DNA of 64,000 nt from Gottschalkia purinilytica (lineage in GTDB: Bacteria; Bacillota; Clostridia; Tissierellales; Gottschalkiaceae). The stretch's first letter is position 1. The number at the start of each line of letters is the position of its first letter. Location: the NCBI RefSeq assembly GCF_001190785.1, contig NZ_LGSS01000004.1, positions 1 to 64,000 of the forward strand, read 5' to 3'. Of the stretch, positions 44,471 to 53,956 are shown one piece after another. The notes below the pieces were generated by a model. The model worked only from the letters and a program-made list of their open reading frames with translations. It was not told where the DNA came from and did not search any database. The position numbers and the translations under genes are program-made.

Positions 44471-44639
44471 TATCATAAGAGAATATTCATGTCAATAAAT
44501 TTAGTACTACTCTAGTACCTACCTTCTATTGCTAAGATTTCATATATTTTCTAAAACATCAATTTTTTTCATAGTACTTATCTCATACTGAATTTTCTAA
44601 ATATCTCCATATATAAACATACTTAGAATAAAAATTAAA

Positions 44640-45092
44640 TTAGAAATGATTATCCACTAAATCTGATGCCTTTTTTAAAAAATTCTCAATAATTTTAAGT
44701 TCTTTTTCATTTAAGCTATCTACATATTCAAATAAAGGTTTATCATATTTTTGATGATATTCATTATGAAGTCTATATGCTTCCTGTCCTTTAGAAGTTA
44801 AATATAGCTTCAATCTTTTTTTATCTTCTTCATCTTCTACTTTTTCTATCAATCCTCTTTTTTCAAGTTTCATTATAGTCTTTGAAACTACTGCTCTTGT
44901 TATATTCAAGTTTCTAGCCATTTCAGAAATATACACACCTGGAGCATCTCCTATTAATTTAATCATATGGATTTCTCCTCTATAAAAGCACATATCTTCC
45001 GATCCAAAGTCAAGAATATTAGTCTTTCCATTTGAAATTTTTTCTACCATTTTTATAAATTCACCTATTACTTTATTTGTTTTTTCCGTCAT
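44640..45092 (-). CDS. MarR-family transcriptional regulator
   Basis: The 150-residue winged HTH protein has PGVYISEMARNLNITRAVVSKTIMKLEKRGLIEK at ~48-82 with the wing DEEDKKRLKLYLT. It is co-transcribed with the methyltransferase unit upstream (18-bp gap). A 19-bp palindrome overlapping the operon promoter is a likely autoregulatory site. GGAGG precedes the ATG. Confidence 0.88.
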   Translation of the reverse strand: MTEKTNKVIGEFIKMVEKISNGKTNILDFGSEDMCFYRGEIHMIKLIGDAPGVYISEMARNLNITRAVVSKTIMKLEKRGLIEKVEDEEDKKRLKLYLTSKGQEAYRLHNEYHQKYDKPLFEYVDSLNEKELKIIENFLKKASDLVDNHF

Positions 45093-45109
45093 GTGCTTTT
45101 CCTCCTAAA

Positions 45110-45814
45110 TTATTTATTTTTTTGATAAAACTCCCCTTGTATTCTTGATGTAGTTTCTTTAGAAATATCTTCTTTAATCTTTGTAAAACCTACCTTTTCT
45201 AAAGAATCTACTACTCTTTTCTTAGTAAGAAGTATGTCTAGTCCTTCCAAATGACTGGATAACCATCCGACAATAGCTTCTTTTGGTTTTAAATAATCCT
45301 CACTCACTTCATGGGATACTAGGTAAATAAGTCCTCCTGGATTTAATGCATCATACATCTTTTTAATTAGAACTTCCGGATTATTTCCTGAAAAATCTAT
45401 TATTCCAGATGCTATAATAAGATCATATCCACTTCCAATATCATCTTTATTGAAATCTCCAGAAACTACTGTTACCTTATCCCCTATATCTTTTTCTTTG
45501 ATTAATTGAAGAGGTACTTTTACAACTTTAGGATGTTCAAATATTACACCTTTTACTTGAGGATATTTATTTACAAATTCTATAGCCATGATACCTGATC
45601 CTCCTCCAAGGTCTAGAGCTTTCCCTATCTTATTATTAGAATATATCTTTTCTATAGACTTTAAAAAAGATTGTATTCTACCTGAATATATATCATTAAC
45701 AGAAAGTCTTGCAAACTCTGAAAAATCATATGCATCTACCCCTTCATTTGTTTTCTCTAAAGCTTCCTGTGAACCTTTTATTATAAGTTCTTCGATATTA
45801 TCAAGAGAAGTCAT
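45110..45814 (-). CDS. SAM-dependent methyltransferase catalytic part (O-methyltransferase family 2-like)
   Basis: The 234-residue protein has SAM motif I ALDLGGGSGIMAIEF near residue 65, the acidic VIFEHP loop, and ASGIIDF. It resembles the catalytic half of dimeric class I O-methyltransferases whose N-terminal HTH-like dimerisation domain is encoded by the overlapping upstream ORF. The ATG overlaps that ORF's stop as ATGA, with AAAAAA just before. It may be a split gene, a slippage-expressed fusion or a disrupted gene. The substrate is unknown. Confidence 0.75.
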   Translation of the reverse strand: MTSLDNIEELIIKGSQEALEKTNEGVDAYDFSEFARLSVNDIYSGRIQSFLKSIEKIYSNNKIGKALDLGGGSGIMAIEFVNKYPQVKGVIFEHPKVVKVPLQLIKEKDIGDKVTVVSGDFNKDDIGSGYDLIIASGIIDFSGNNPEVLIKKMYDALNPGGLIYLVSHEVSEDYLKPKEAIVGWLSSHLEGLDILLTKKRVVDSLEKVGFTKIKEDISKETTSRIQGEFYQKNK

Positions 45815-46029
45815 TTTTTCTCTAGAAGACCTATTGAAGCTAATGTATTTAAATAAAAACCCAAGCTTCTTTTATTATATCCAGTATTCATAGCAATCTC
45901 TTCTGCTGAAATAAATTCACTTAATTCTGAAAATATATCTAATCTTATTGCACTAAATAATAATTGAGTTTCTTTATAATTTTGAACCATATTATAGTAA
46001 GGTTTTGGATTGTATTTTATATCTTCCAT
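45811..46029 (-). CDS. N-terminal dimerisation/HTH domain of the split methyltransferase
   Basis: The 72-residue protein has a winged-helix dimerisation domain: LLFSAIRLDIFSELSEFISAEEIAMNTGYNKRSLGFYLNTLASIGLLEKK. This is the standard N-terminus of O-methyltransferase family 2 proteins. It ends GAG AAA AAA TGA; a -1 slip on the A tract would enter the downstream frame at ATG ACT TCT. About 30 residues normally linking the domains seem absent, so decay is also possible. AAAGGTGG is the ribosome-binding site. Confidence 0.65.
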   Translation of the reverse strand: MEDIKYNPKPYYNMVQNYKETQLLFSAIRLDIFSELSEFISAEEIAMNTGYNKRSLGFYLNTLASIGLLEKK

Positions 46030-46071
46030 ATATAAACCACCTTTCTTTTTGTATGCCAGGATTACATTTAA

Positions 46072-46108
46072 AATATATATTAATTATGGTTGTATGTCAA
46101 GCATACAA
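46072..46108 (-). promoter_or_regulatory. Promoter and palindromic operator of the methyltransferase-marR unit
   Basis: TTGACA (46100-46095), 17-bp spacer, TATATT (46077-46072). TTGTATGTCAAGCATACAA (46090-46108) is a 7-5-7 palindrome covering the -35, and a further TTGTATGCC half site lies at 46049-46057. Probable MarR-type autoregulation. Confidence 0.6.
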
Positions 46109-46262
46109 TCTTTGTATAGTTTTTATGTCAAAATAATCCTTATATACTAAATATAAAAATATACTCCAACTTACAGTATTCATTAGAAATTGATATTGAA
46201 CTATAAAAAACATTGAAACTAGTTTTTATAAATCAAATTCTAAATGCTAGGTTACAAGCAAA

Positions 46263-46290
46263 ATTCCCCCAAACATCAACCTGAGGGAAT
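46263..46290 (-). terminator. Terminator after the AGCS symporter
   Basis: TTCCCTCA / TTGGGGGAA-type stem with TTTTG following on the minus strand. It lies in the 46109-46363 gap, which holds nothing else recognised. Confidence 0.5.
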
Positions 46291-46363
46291 ATAGAACACG
46301 CTTCGATTTTTACTTAAAAGTCAATAGGCTATTTATTTCTATGTTAATAAAATTCTAGAAATC

Positions 46364-47782
46364 TTATAAAATCTCTTTTTCAACTAAACGCTCTTTTTTT
46401 GTAGTTTCTTTTTTAATTGCATGTAATTCATCATATTCGTCAAGTATTTTACGGACTTCTTTAGATAATAGGAATAATGCTATTATGTTCGGTATAGCCA
46501 TAATACCCATGAACATATCTGCTAATTCCCATACAAATGTAGCATCTATTAAAGTACCTATTACCAAGGCTATTATAGCTAAAACTTTAAATGTTCTTAG
46601 TGTTCTTGCTTTAGAATTAAATACAAATTTGACATTTGACTCAGCAAAGAAATACCATCCTATTATTGTTGTAAGTGAGAAAAATGATAAACATATTGAT
46701 AAGAACATTCCACCAAATGTACCAAATCCTGATGCAAACCCACTTTGTGTCATTATAGTTGCTGATTCAGTCATTTTAACTGCTGATATGTTTGGGTTGT
46801 ATGATTGTGATGTAATATTAACCATAACTGTTGATATACAAATCAAGAATGTTGATATAAATACCCCTACCATAGCAGTGAAACCTTGTTCGGCAGGATG
46901 GTCAGTATTAGCCACTGCATGTGAATGTGGAGTTGAACCCATACCAGCTTCATTTGAAAAAAGTCCCCTTGACAAACCATATCTAATAGTTTGTTGAACT
47001 GTGATACCAAGTGCTCCTCCACCAATTGCTTGTGGGGAAAACGCTCCCACAAAGATGCTTTTTATTGCAGGGATAAGGTTTTCTATATTAAAGAAGATTA
47101 TTAACAAACTTCCAAGTATATATGCAACAGCCATAATTGGTACTACTGTTTCTGCAAATGATGCTATTCTTCCCATACCACCCATTAATATAAGTGTCAC
47201 AACAATTGTAAGTACAATTGTAATAGCAATCTTTGGCACTCCAAATGCATCACTAACTGAACCAGCTACTGAGTTAGATTGTACCATGATACCAACTATT
47301 CCCAGTGCAAAGATACAAGCTATTGCGAAAAACATAGATAATCCTTTAGACTTTAAACCATTTTTTATATAGTAAGCAGGTCCACCTACTAGTTGTCCAT
47401 CTTTAGTTTCTCTATACTTTTGTGCTAAAACTGCTTCACTAAATATAGTACTCATTCCAAAGAATGCAGATACTAACATCCAAAATGCTGCTCCAGGTCC
47501 TCCAGCAGCTATAGCCGTAGCTACTCCTACTATATTTCCTGTACCAACTTGAGCTGCTACTGCAGTTGATAGAGCCTGAAAAGGTGTCATCTTTCCTTCT
47601 TCTACTGTCTCCTTATTTTTTAATTGGGAAAACATTTTCCCGAGGGATGGAAATAATCTAGTAAACTGTAAAAACTTAAGTTTCACAGTCATAAAAATAC
47701 CTATACCTATTAAAGCAACTACTAGTACATAATCCCATAAGACTGTGTTCACAGAACCAACTATCATTTTAATTGTTTCCAT
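46364..47782 (-). CDS. AGCS-family Na+:amino acid symporter (alanine/glutamine type)
   Basis: The 472-residue protein with ~11 helices contains the AGCS hallmark GTGNIVGVATAIAAGGPGAAFWM near residue 80, GGPAYYIKNG near 133, and FSNEAGMGSTPHSHA near 275. It imports alanine, glycine or glutamine with Na+. Its position next to a GlnK/GlnL-like two-component system parallels B. subtilis glnT, favouring glutamine. GGAGGAGTG precedes the ATG. A TTTTGA-N4-TTTTAA direct repeat upstream (~47875-47900) loosely resembles the GlnL site. Confidence 0.9.
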   Translation of the reverse strand: METIKMIVGSVNTVLWDYVLVVALIGIGIFMTVKLKFLQFTRLFPSLGKMFSQLKNKETVEEGKMTPFQALSTAVAAQVGTGNIVGVATAIAAGGPGAAFWMLVSAFFGMSTIFSEAVLAQKYRETKDGQLVGGPAYYIKNGLKSKGLSMFFAIACIFALGIVGIMVQSNSVAGSVSDAFGVPKIAITIVLTIVVTLILMGGMGRIASFAETVVPIMAVAYILGSLLIIFFNIENLIPAIKSIFVGAFSPQAIGGGALGITVQQTIRYGLSRGLFSNEAGMGSTPHSHAVANTDHPAEQGFTAMVGVFISTFLICISTVMVNITSQSYNPNISAVKMTESATIMTQSGFASGFGTFGGMFLSICLSFFSLTTIIGWYFFAESNVKFVFNSKARTLRTFKVLAIIALVIGTLIDATFVWELADMFMGIMAIPNIIALFLLSKEVRKILDEYDELHAIKKETTKKERLVEKEIL

Positions 47783-47934
47783 AGTATCACTCCTCCTCTA
47801 TTTTACAAACTTAAAATAAATTGTTGTGAAATGTAAATTTAATTATAATTTACGACCTTCGGAAAACTTTAAAAAGTTTCAAAAATTAATTAAAATATTT
47901 ATAATTTTTTTAGTTGATCTTACAATAATAAAAA

Positions 47935-47970
47935 AAGGTTGGATAAAAGTATCTACTTTTATCCAACCTT
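47935..47970. terminator. Terminator after the response regulator gene
   Basis: 17-bp perfect stem (AAGGTTGGATAAAAGTA and complement) with TTTTTTT on the minus strand. Confidence 0.88.
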
Positions 47971-47971
47971 C

Positions 47972-48811
47972 TCATTCATTTTCATTACTATAAAAAATCA
48001 ATCCATCAATAAATTTCTTTAAATTTACCGTTCCCCTTTTCTTGCTTTTACCTCTTATGTAATCCATCTCTATTTTTACCTGTTCAAAGTTATATAATCC
48101 ATTGGAATATTCATAATATATTTCATTGGTGTAATCCTCAATTCCCATGTTTGCAAGATTTATCATTCCAACAGTAGCTGTTCTTCTAATTCTTTGTTCC
48201 ATAGTTTTAGGTTGATCGGTGAATTTACTACAAAGCTCCTTTACAGTAAATTCAAATATACTTTGTTTTGTATCAATCAAATATTTTGTTATATTGATGA
48301 TATCTTTACTTCCTGATTCACCTATAATTCCAATTCTCTGCATTATTTTTTTTATTTTTTCAACTCTATTACAGTCTTTTTTACCTTCCTGATTATTGTT
48401 GTCCTTAGTAAACAGACTTTGAATTTGATTTAATTTTTGATTCATATTTATTTTATCTTGTACCTTATGAATAACACTCTCAATCTCAATAGCATTAATA
48501 GGTTTTGAAATAAAGTACTCTACTCCACTTTGATAGGCCTTACCAATCATATCTTTAGATGACACTTGAGATATCATAATAAACTGTATATCAGGATATA
48601 TAGACCTTGCCTCTCTTACTAAGCTTATCCCATCCTTACCTGGCATCAGTAGGTCTACTAGAACAATATCTGGTTTTTCAGTTTGTATTTTTTCTAAGCC
48701 AGTCATTCCATCATTAGCATAGCCTATTAGTTTGCCTAACTCTCTATCTCTTATTATTTTTTCTAGAATTCTAATAATGTTATTATCGTCTTCAATGATA
48801 AATATGTTCAC
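47972..48811 (-). CDS. GlnL/YcbB-type response regulator
   Basis: The 279-residue protein has a receiver domain at 1-120 (FIIEDDNN, phospho-acceptor in VLVDLLMPGKDG, K in FISKPI) joined by a linker to a C-terminal YcbB-like DNA-binding domain (MQRIGIIGESGSKDIINITKYLID, RRTATVGMINLANMGIEDYTNEIYYEYS). The composition matches B. subtilis GlnL, which activates glutaminase/glutamine transport. It overlaps the kinase gene by 20 bp. The likely target is the adjacent AGCS symporter. Confidence 0.86.
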   Translation of the reverse strand: MNIFIIEDDNNIIRILEKIIRDRELGKLIGYANDGMTGLEKIQTEKPDIVLVDLLMPGKDGISLVREARSIYPDIQFIMISQVSSKDMIGKAYQSGVEYFISKPINAIEIESVIHKVQDKINMNQKLNQIQSLFTKDNNNQEGKKDCNRVEKIKKIMQRIGIIGESGSKDIINITKYLIDTKQSIFEFTVKELCSKFTDQPKTMEQRIRRTATVGMINLANMGIEDYTNEIYYEYSNGLYNFEQVKIEMDYIRGKSKKRGTVNLKKFIDGLIFYSNENE

Positions 48812-50093
48812 TAAAATTCACCTCCACAGAGTTTCTTGGTATATAAACACAGAATGTTGTTCCTTTACCTTTTACGGAGTTTACAGTAATTCTACCTTCA
48901 AAATGTCTTTCAACCATTTCTTGAACTACACTTAAACCCAATCCTCTGTTAATTTGACCTGTACTATAATTTATCTTAGTTGAAAATCCAGGTGAAAAAA
49001 TATGTTTTAAATCTTCTTCATCTATTCCACAGCCAGTATCAGAGATTATAAAAACATGCTGTTCCTTCTCAGTTTTATGAATAAAGCTAATCTTAGCAAC
49101 TTTGCCTGAATCAGATATTGCGTCTATTGCATTTATAATAAGATTTCGAAATACTGACATAAGATAATAGTGTTTTGAAGTATAAAAATTTTCTCCAACT
49201 TCGAATAATAACTCAATATTTTTGCCCAAATGTCTTATTTCCCTTTTCATGGTTTCATCTAGTATAGTAATAATATCTTTAAAATTCATTCCTTCATCTT
49301 GAAGCTTATTTTCTGTAAGTTCTTTTATACCACGAATAGCTAATTCATATTCTTTTTTTATCTCATGAACATCCTTAGCAATAGTTACTGCCCTATCTGC
49401 CCAACTATTTTCATCTTCTTTAAGACCAATCTTTTCAAATAGTTCATAGGAGTTAGACATAATCCTTTCTATGTTGACCATATTCTTTTCCATCCAATAC
49501 ATTTCCGATTTTAGCTGTGCAGTCAACCATAAAAGCTTTGTATATCTTTTCTCATGATCTTCCTTCATAAGAAGCATTCTATAGTATCTAAGCCAACTTA
49601 ATAAAAACCATACTATAACAGAACGTACTATAGCTACAAGTAGTAATGTTATAATAATTTCCCTATGAAAATGAGAATCTCCTACCATAATTCTAACAAA
49701 TATTTCTATTAAGTTAGCACATAAGTCACTGGCAATCAAAATAAACACTAACTGATTGAGGTTGTCTCTATTACTTCTTCTGGTTAACAATGAATAAATA
49801 ACTCCATAAAATGTATAAAATAATATCTCTAATTGATATGAAAATATGACCTCACTAAGATTACCTTTTCCTGCAAGGCAGATTATTAACCTAAGAAGAT
49901 AAACAGCTATTCCTGATATTAATCCCATCAGAACTGGCTTTAAATCTTTATATTGAAAAAGGAATAGTACAAAAAATATTATACCTGCTGAAACTCTAAA
50001 ATCTGTATCAAGTATTCCAATATTGATTTGTGAAGCTAATGCAACTATAGCTGAAGCACCTAATATCTTTTTCAAATGTTTCAAGTTACTCAC
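48792..50093 (-). CDS. GlnK-like sensor histidine kinase
   Basis: The 433-residue protein has five or six N-terminal hydrophobic helices (~10-180), a coiled coil, an atypical H-box (DVHEIKKEYELAIRG near 245) and HATPase_c with NLIINAIDAISDSG, DTGCGIDEEDL and GLGLSVVQEMVERH. It partners the overlapping GlnL-like regulator. In B. subtilis the pair responds to glutamine; the signal here is inferred. Confidence 0.84.
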   Translation of the reverse strand: MSNLKHLKKILGASAIVALASQINIGILDTDFRVSAGIIFFVLFLFQYKDLKPVLMGLISGIAVYLLRLIICLAGKGNLSEVIFSYQLEILFYTFYGVIYSLLTRRSNRDNLNQLVFILIASDLCANLIEIFVRIMVGDSHFHREIIITLLLVAIVRSVIVWFLLSWLRYYRMLLMKEDHEKRYTKLLWLTAQLKSEMYWMEKNMVNIERIMSNSYELFEKIGLKEDENSWADRAVTIAKDVHEIKKEYELAIRGIKELTENKLQDEGMNFKDIITILDETMKREIRHLGKNIELLFEVGENFYTSKHYYLMSVFRNLIINAIDAISDSGKVAKISFIHKTEKEQHVFIISDTGCGIDEEDLKHIFSPGFSTKINYSTGQINRGLGLSVVQEMVERHFEGRITVNSVKGKGTTFCVYIPRNSVEVNFSEHIYH

Positions 50094-50340
50094 TTCCAGT
50101 CTAACACACAGTGTTTTGATAATTTTTCTTATAGTCTATCACAAAGATTAATATAAAAAAAGCGATTAGTTACACTCATTTTCAAAGTCATTTCTAATCC
50201 TTTTATAAATATTCTTATATTATAAAAAACAAATTTTATTTATTCTAAAAAGCCTATACTATTTTATCCTATATAGAACTAAAATATAAATAGAGTAAAT
50301 AAAGTGATTCAATACAATCTCTATTATAAGGATTATACAT

Positions 50341-50379
50341 AATAAGACCGCCTTTCCAAAATGGATTAGCGGTCTTATT
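50341..50379 (-). terminator. Terminator after the MacB-like ABC gene
   Basis: AATAAGACCGC / GCGGTCTTATT stem; minus-strand tail is TATGT-poor in T but the stem is strong. Confidence 0.6.
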
Positions 50380-50381
50380 TA

Positions 50382-52766
50382 TTATTCGGAACGTAATGCT
50401 TCAACAGGATCCTTCTTTGCGGCCATTTTTGCTGGAATAGCTCCTCCAAGCATTGTCAGTAAAACGCTGATAATAACAAGAAGAATAGCGTGAAGTGGAT
50501 TGAGTTGTGCTACATTAGCTAAATCTGTAACATTTTCAAGTACTGTATTAATTGGGAATGTCAATAAATAGGCAATTCCTATTCCTAACAATCCTGAAAA
50601 AGTACCAACAATAAACGTTTCAGCATTGAACACACGGGTAATATCTTTCTTTCGTCCACCAAGAGCTCTTAAAATACCAATTTCTTTCGTACGTTCAAGC
50701 ACAGAAATATAGGTAATAATGCCAATCATAATCAATGATACAACAAGAGAAACTGCTGCAAAAGCAATTAGTACCAATGTAATAGCATCCATAATCCCAC
50801 CGGAAAGAGTCGAAAAAGTGTGAGCCATATCTGTATATATGATTTTATCATTATCAGATTTGCCTTTGTTCCAATCATCAAGATAGTTAAGAACATCTTC
50901 TTTTGCAGTAAAATCTGTAGGATATAATGATATCAAGTATGGAGTTCCCTTTGCTCCCAATACAGATAACATGCTGTCTTTTGTCATTGGTTTATTGATA
51001 TTTCCAGTCATAGGATTATTACCTGATTGAACAGGCTGAGCAGCGTTAGCTGAATTATCAGAGAAACTTTCTCCAGTAAGAACATTGTAATCTGCACTCA
51101 TTTGAGCTTTAACGATAGAAGAATTTTTTGCATTCTCTATAAAAAACTTAGAAAGCTCATCAGAGTAAGCAACTCCAGCTGAAAGAGTTTCTATTTTAGT
51201 ATCTTTGTTTGCACGGATTATACCTGCAATTTTTAGTGTAATCGTATTTTCGTTGTCATATAATTTTTTCAATGCATCAGGTGCTACGTTTGTTACAAAA
51301 TGAGAGCCATTTTGAACATAAAAATCATCATTTAAAACAACTTTAAGTTCACGTCCAATGATATCATCAAAACTAATGCTTTTTGTGTCACTATTGAGAC
51401 CAAGTTCTTTTAAAACAGAACTATCAATTTTGTTATAACTGTCAGCAATAAGTACTAGCTCTTTCATATCTCTTGGATATTTTCCAGCAAGTAAATCATA
51501 ATTTGTTTCAAGATAACTTTTCTTATTTTCATCAAGATTTGTAGGGTATGCTGCAAAATTAAGTGAAGATGGGTTTACAACAGACACTTTGTCTCCATCC
51601 TTACGAAGCATATTCATATTTACAAGTCTTGTATAAGAAATACCAGATAAAATTGAAGGATCTATTTTCTCAATATATTCTATATACTTATCTGTAAATA
51701 CATTAGTATGAGTCTTATTGTTTTTACTAGGATCGTATGGATAGATCACTTTATCAGCTGGATATTTACCCTCTTTTTCAGATTGACCAAGCCTTTCTTT
51801 ATTTTGCTCTCTCATTTCTTCCATATTAATATCTGTAGTTGACTGAGTAACCATAATAGGAAATCCTGATAAAGTACTAGACTCAAAGTTGTTTATTTGC
51901 TTATTGAAACCATTAGACAAAGACAATACTAGAGCAATACCAATGATTCCTATACTTGAAGCAAAAGCAATTAAAAATGTACGTCCTTTCTTTGTACGTA
52001 AATTTTTGAATGAAAGATTTAACGCCGTAAAAAAACTCATACTTGTTTTTTTCAGATTGAATTCGTCAGACTTTGTATCTTCCTGATATGGATTTGTATC
52101 TGATATAATATGACCATCTTTGAAACGTATTGTACGATCTGCATACTGTTCTGCTAACTCAGGATTATGAGTAACCATAATAACTAAACGGTCTTTAGCT
52201 ACTTCTTTAATTAAATCCATAATTTGAACACTAGTCGCAGTATCCAACGCCCCAGTAGGTTCATCACATAGTAAAATTTCTGGATCATTGGCAAGTGCAC
52301 GGGCAATGGCAACACGTTGCATTTGTCCACCAGAAAGTTGATTTGGTTTTTTATGAAGATGATCTTTAAGCCCAACCTGTTCCAATACTGTAATAGCACG
52401 TTCATGTTTTTTCTGTGCAGAAACACCACTTAACGTCATACCTAATTCAACATTGGCAACAATACTCAGATGTGGGATCAAGTTATAGCTTTGAAATACA
52501 AAGCCGATAGAATTGTTTCGATATGCATCCCAGTCTTTGTCTCTAAAATTTTTAGTTTTCTTTCCTTTGATAATAAGATCACCGGAATCATATCTATCTA
52601 GTCCTCCGATAATATTCAAGCATGTTGTTTTTCCAGAACCACTTGTACCGAGAATAGCTACAAATTCTTTTTCACGAAATGCAACACTGATGTCATCTAG
52701 TGCCTTTGTTTCGATATCACCTATTTTATATGTCTTTTTAATATTCTTAAGTTCTAGCATACGCAT
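50382..52766 (-). CDS. Fused ABC transporter ATPase-permease (MacB-like)
   Basis: 794 residues. The ATPase at 1-225 shows [31 protein letters not shown] and [13 protein letters not shown] permease follows, with one helix near 265-285, a large extracytoplasmic domain (~300-650), and three C-terminal helices (~660-790). This is the MacB/BceAB-like arrangement, common for antimicrobial-peptide or lantibiotic resistance exporters. The two-component genes upstream share its regulatory 16-bp repeat. Base composition is visibly richer in G+C than neighbours, suggesting recent transfer. Confidence 0.88.
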   Translation of the reverse strand: MRMLELKNIKKTYKIGDIETKALDDISVAFREKEFVAILGTSGSGKTTCLNIIGGLDRYDSGDLIIKGKKTKNFRDKDWDAYRNNSIGFVFQSYNLIPHLSIVANVELGMTLSGVSAQKKHERAITVLEQVGLKDHLHKKPNQLSGGQMQRVAIARALANDPEILLCDEPTGALDTATSVQIMDLIKEVAKDRLVIMVTHNPELAEQYADRTIRFKDGHIISDTNPYQEDTKSDEFNLKKTSMSFFTALNLSFKNLRTKKGRTFLIAFASSIGIIGIALVLSLSNGFNKQINNFESSTLSGFPIMVTQSTTDINMEEMREQNKERLGQSEKEGKYPADKVIYPYDPSKNNKTHTNVFTDKYIEYIEKIDPSILSGISYTRLVNMNMLRKDGDKVSVVNPSSLNFAAYPTNLDENKKSYLETNYDLLAGKYPRDMKELVLIADSYNKIDSSVLKELGLNSDTKSISFDDIIGRELKVVLNDDFYVQNGSHFVTNVAPDALKKLYDNENTITLKIAGIIRANKDTKIETLSAGVAYSDELSKFFIENAKNSSIVKAQMSADYNVLTGESFSDNSANAAQPVQSGNNPMTGNINKPMTKDSMLSVLGAKGTPYLISLYPTDFTAKEDVLNYLDDWNKGKSDNDKIIYTDMAHTFSTLSGGIMDAITLVLIAFAAVSLVVSLIMIGIITYISVLERTKEIGILRALGGRKKDITRVFNAETFIVGTFSGLLGIGIAYLLTFPINTVLENVTDLANVAQLNPLHAILLVIISVLLTMLGGAIPAKMAAKKDPVEALRSE

Positions 52767-52857
52767 CTATCCTTTCTAATTGTATTATCAAAAGTGCATT
52801 GATCTATTTAACGAAATGATTGTGGGCACCATCACTGCGTTTTCGATGCTATGCTAA

Positions 52858-52890
52858 ATTATAATTCATAAAGTTAAACTGAATATAAAC
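52858..52890 (-). promoter_or_regulatory. Response-regulator-dependent promoter of the MacB-like gene
   Basis: GTTTATATTCAGTTTA (52890-52875), a GTTTA direct repeat with 11-bp period, lies 11 bp upstream of TATAAT (52863-52858). The identical 16-mer precedes the two-component operon with the same spacing. Confidence 0.7.
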
Positions 52891-52903
52891 TAAATAAAGA
52901 TTC

Positions 52904-53956
52904 TTAATCATATTCTTCAATTGGGAGTACTATTTTAAAACTGGTTCCTATATGAGATCGGCTTTGAACTGTAATAGTCCCTCCACACAAATCAATAATA
53001 CGTTTAACAAGAGCAAGACCAAGTCCATTTCCTTCTGTAGATCTATCATGATTTCCTTGATAGAATTTTTCAAAGATATGCTTTTGTACTTCTGCTGTCA
53101 TGCCAATACCTGTATCAGAAATAATAACAGATATTTCATGCTGGGAAGCAATTAAGTCAGCTGAAATTGATCCAGATTTCTTGGTGAATTTTATTGCATT
53201 TCCAATGATATTTAACCACACCTGCATCATTAAATCAGCATTTCCATAATAGATAGCTGGACTCAATTCTGGATATATTTGAATATTCTTCTGACTCCAT
53301 TGTGGCTCCAATATTAAAAATGCCTGTCTAATTTGCTCATCGAGTTGGAATGGATGTTTTTCTATTACAATTTCTTGATTCTCCAATTTAGACAGATTTA
53401 ATATGTTAGAAGAAAGCGTAGAAAGCTGTTTAACACTATCAATAATCATTTGTGTATATTCATATCGTTCCTCAATTGAAGTATTTTCATCTTGAAGAAG
53501 GGTAGCATAGCCTTCAATGGAAGCAATCGGTGTTTTAAATTCATGAGATACATTAACAATAAAGTCTGACCGCAATGTTTCAATTCCTTTCAATTCTCTA
53601 GCCATTTTATTAAAATCTTGAATCAAATGATCAAAACTCGTATGCACACGATATTCAGGTACAGAAACATCAAAATTACCTTTTGCAATTTCCTCGGTTG
53701 CTTTTGTTAACAGAATAATAGGTCGCATGAATCGTTTTCCAACTATGGACGTTATAACTGTCCCAAGAAGAATACTAGTCATAGTAAATGCAATGATCAC
53801 GACAGCAAAGTTTGGTTCTCCCACTGTGAACAGCTTAAGCTTTAAAAGTATAGTCCCAATTCCAGCCATAATCATCATTGACAATATCATTAGTATAAAG
53901 ACATAACCAACCAATGTCAGCCACCAGTTAGCAAAAACTCTTTTAAATAGCCTCAT
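52904..53956 (-). CDS. Sensor histidine kinase (HAMP-HisKA-HATPase)
   Basis: The 350-residue protein has two helices at ~12-37 and ~48-70 with almost no extracellular loop, HAMP (~70-122), HisKA with FIVNVSHEFKTPIASIEGY, and HATPase_c with NIIGNAIKFT, DTGIGMT and GNGLGLALVKRI. The lack of a sensory loop is typical of intramembrane kinases that sense antimicrobial peptides through a partner ABC transporter. It overlaps the response regulator by 4 bp. Confidence 0.9.
   Translation of the reverse strand: MRLFKRVFANWWLTLVGYVFILMILSMMIMAGIGTILLKLKLFTVGEPNFAVVIIAFTMTSILLGTVITSIVGKRFMRPIILLTKATEEIAKGNFDVSVPEYRVHTSFDHLIQDFNKMARELKGIETLRSDFIVNVSHEFKTPIASIEGYATLLQDENTSIEERYEYTQMIIDSVKQLSTLSSNILNLSKLENQEIVIEKHPFQLDEQIRQAFLILEPQWSQKNIQIYPELSPAIYYGNADLMMQVWLNIIGNAIKFTKKSGSISADLIASQHEISVIISDTGIGMTAEVQKHIFEKFYQGNHDRSTEGNGLGLALVKRIIDLCGGTITVQSRSHIGTSFKIVLPIEEYD

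Noticed and set aside
46485-47372. Open frames antisense to the AGCS symporter
   Set aside because: Shadow frames of a hydrophobic coding region; no start signals.
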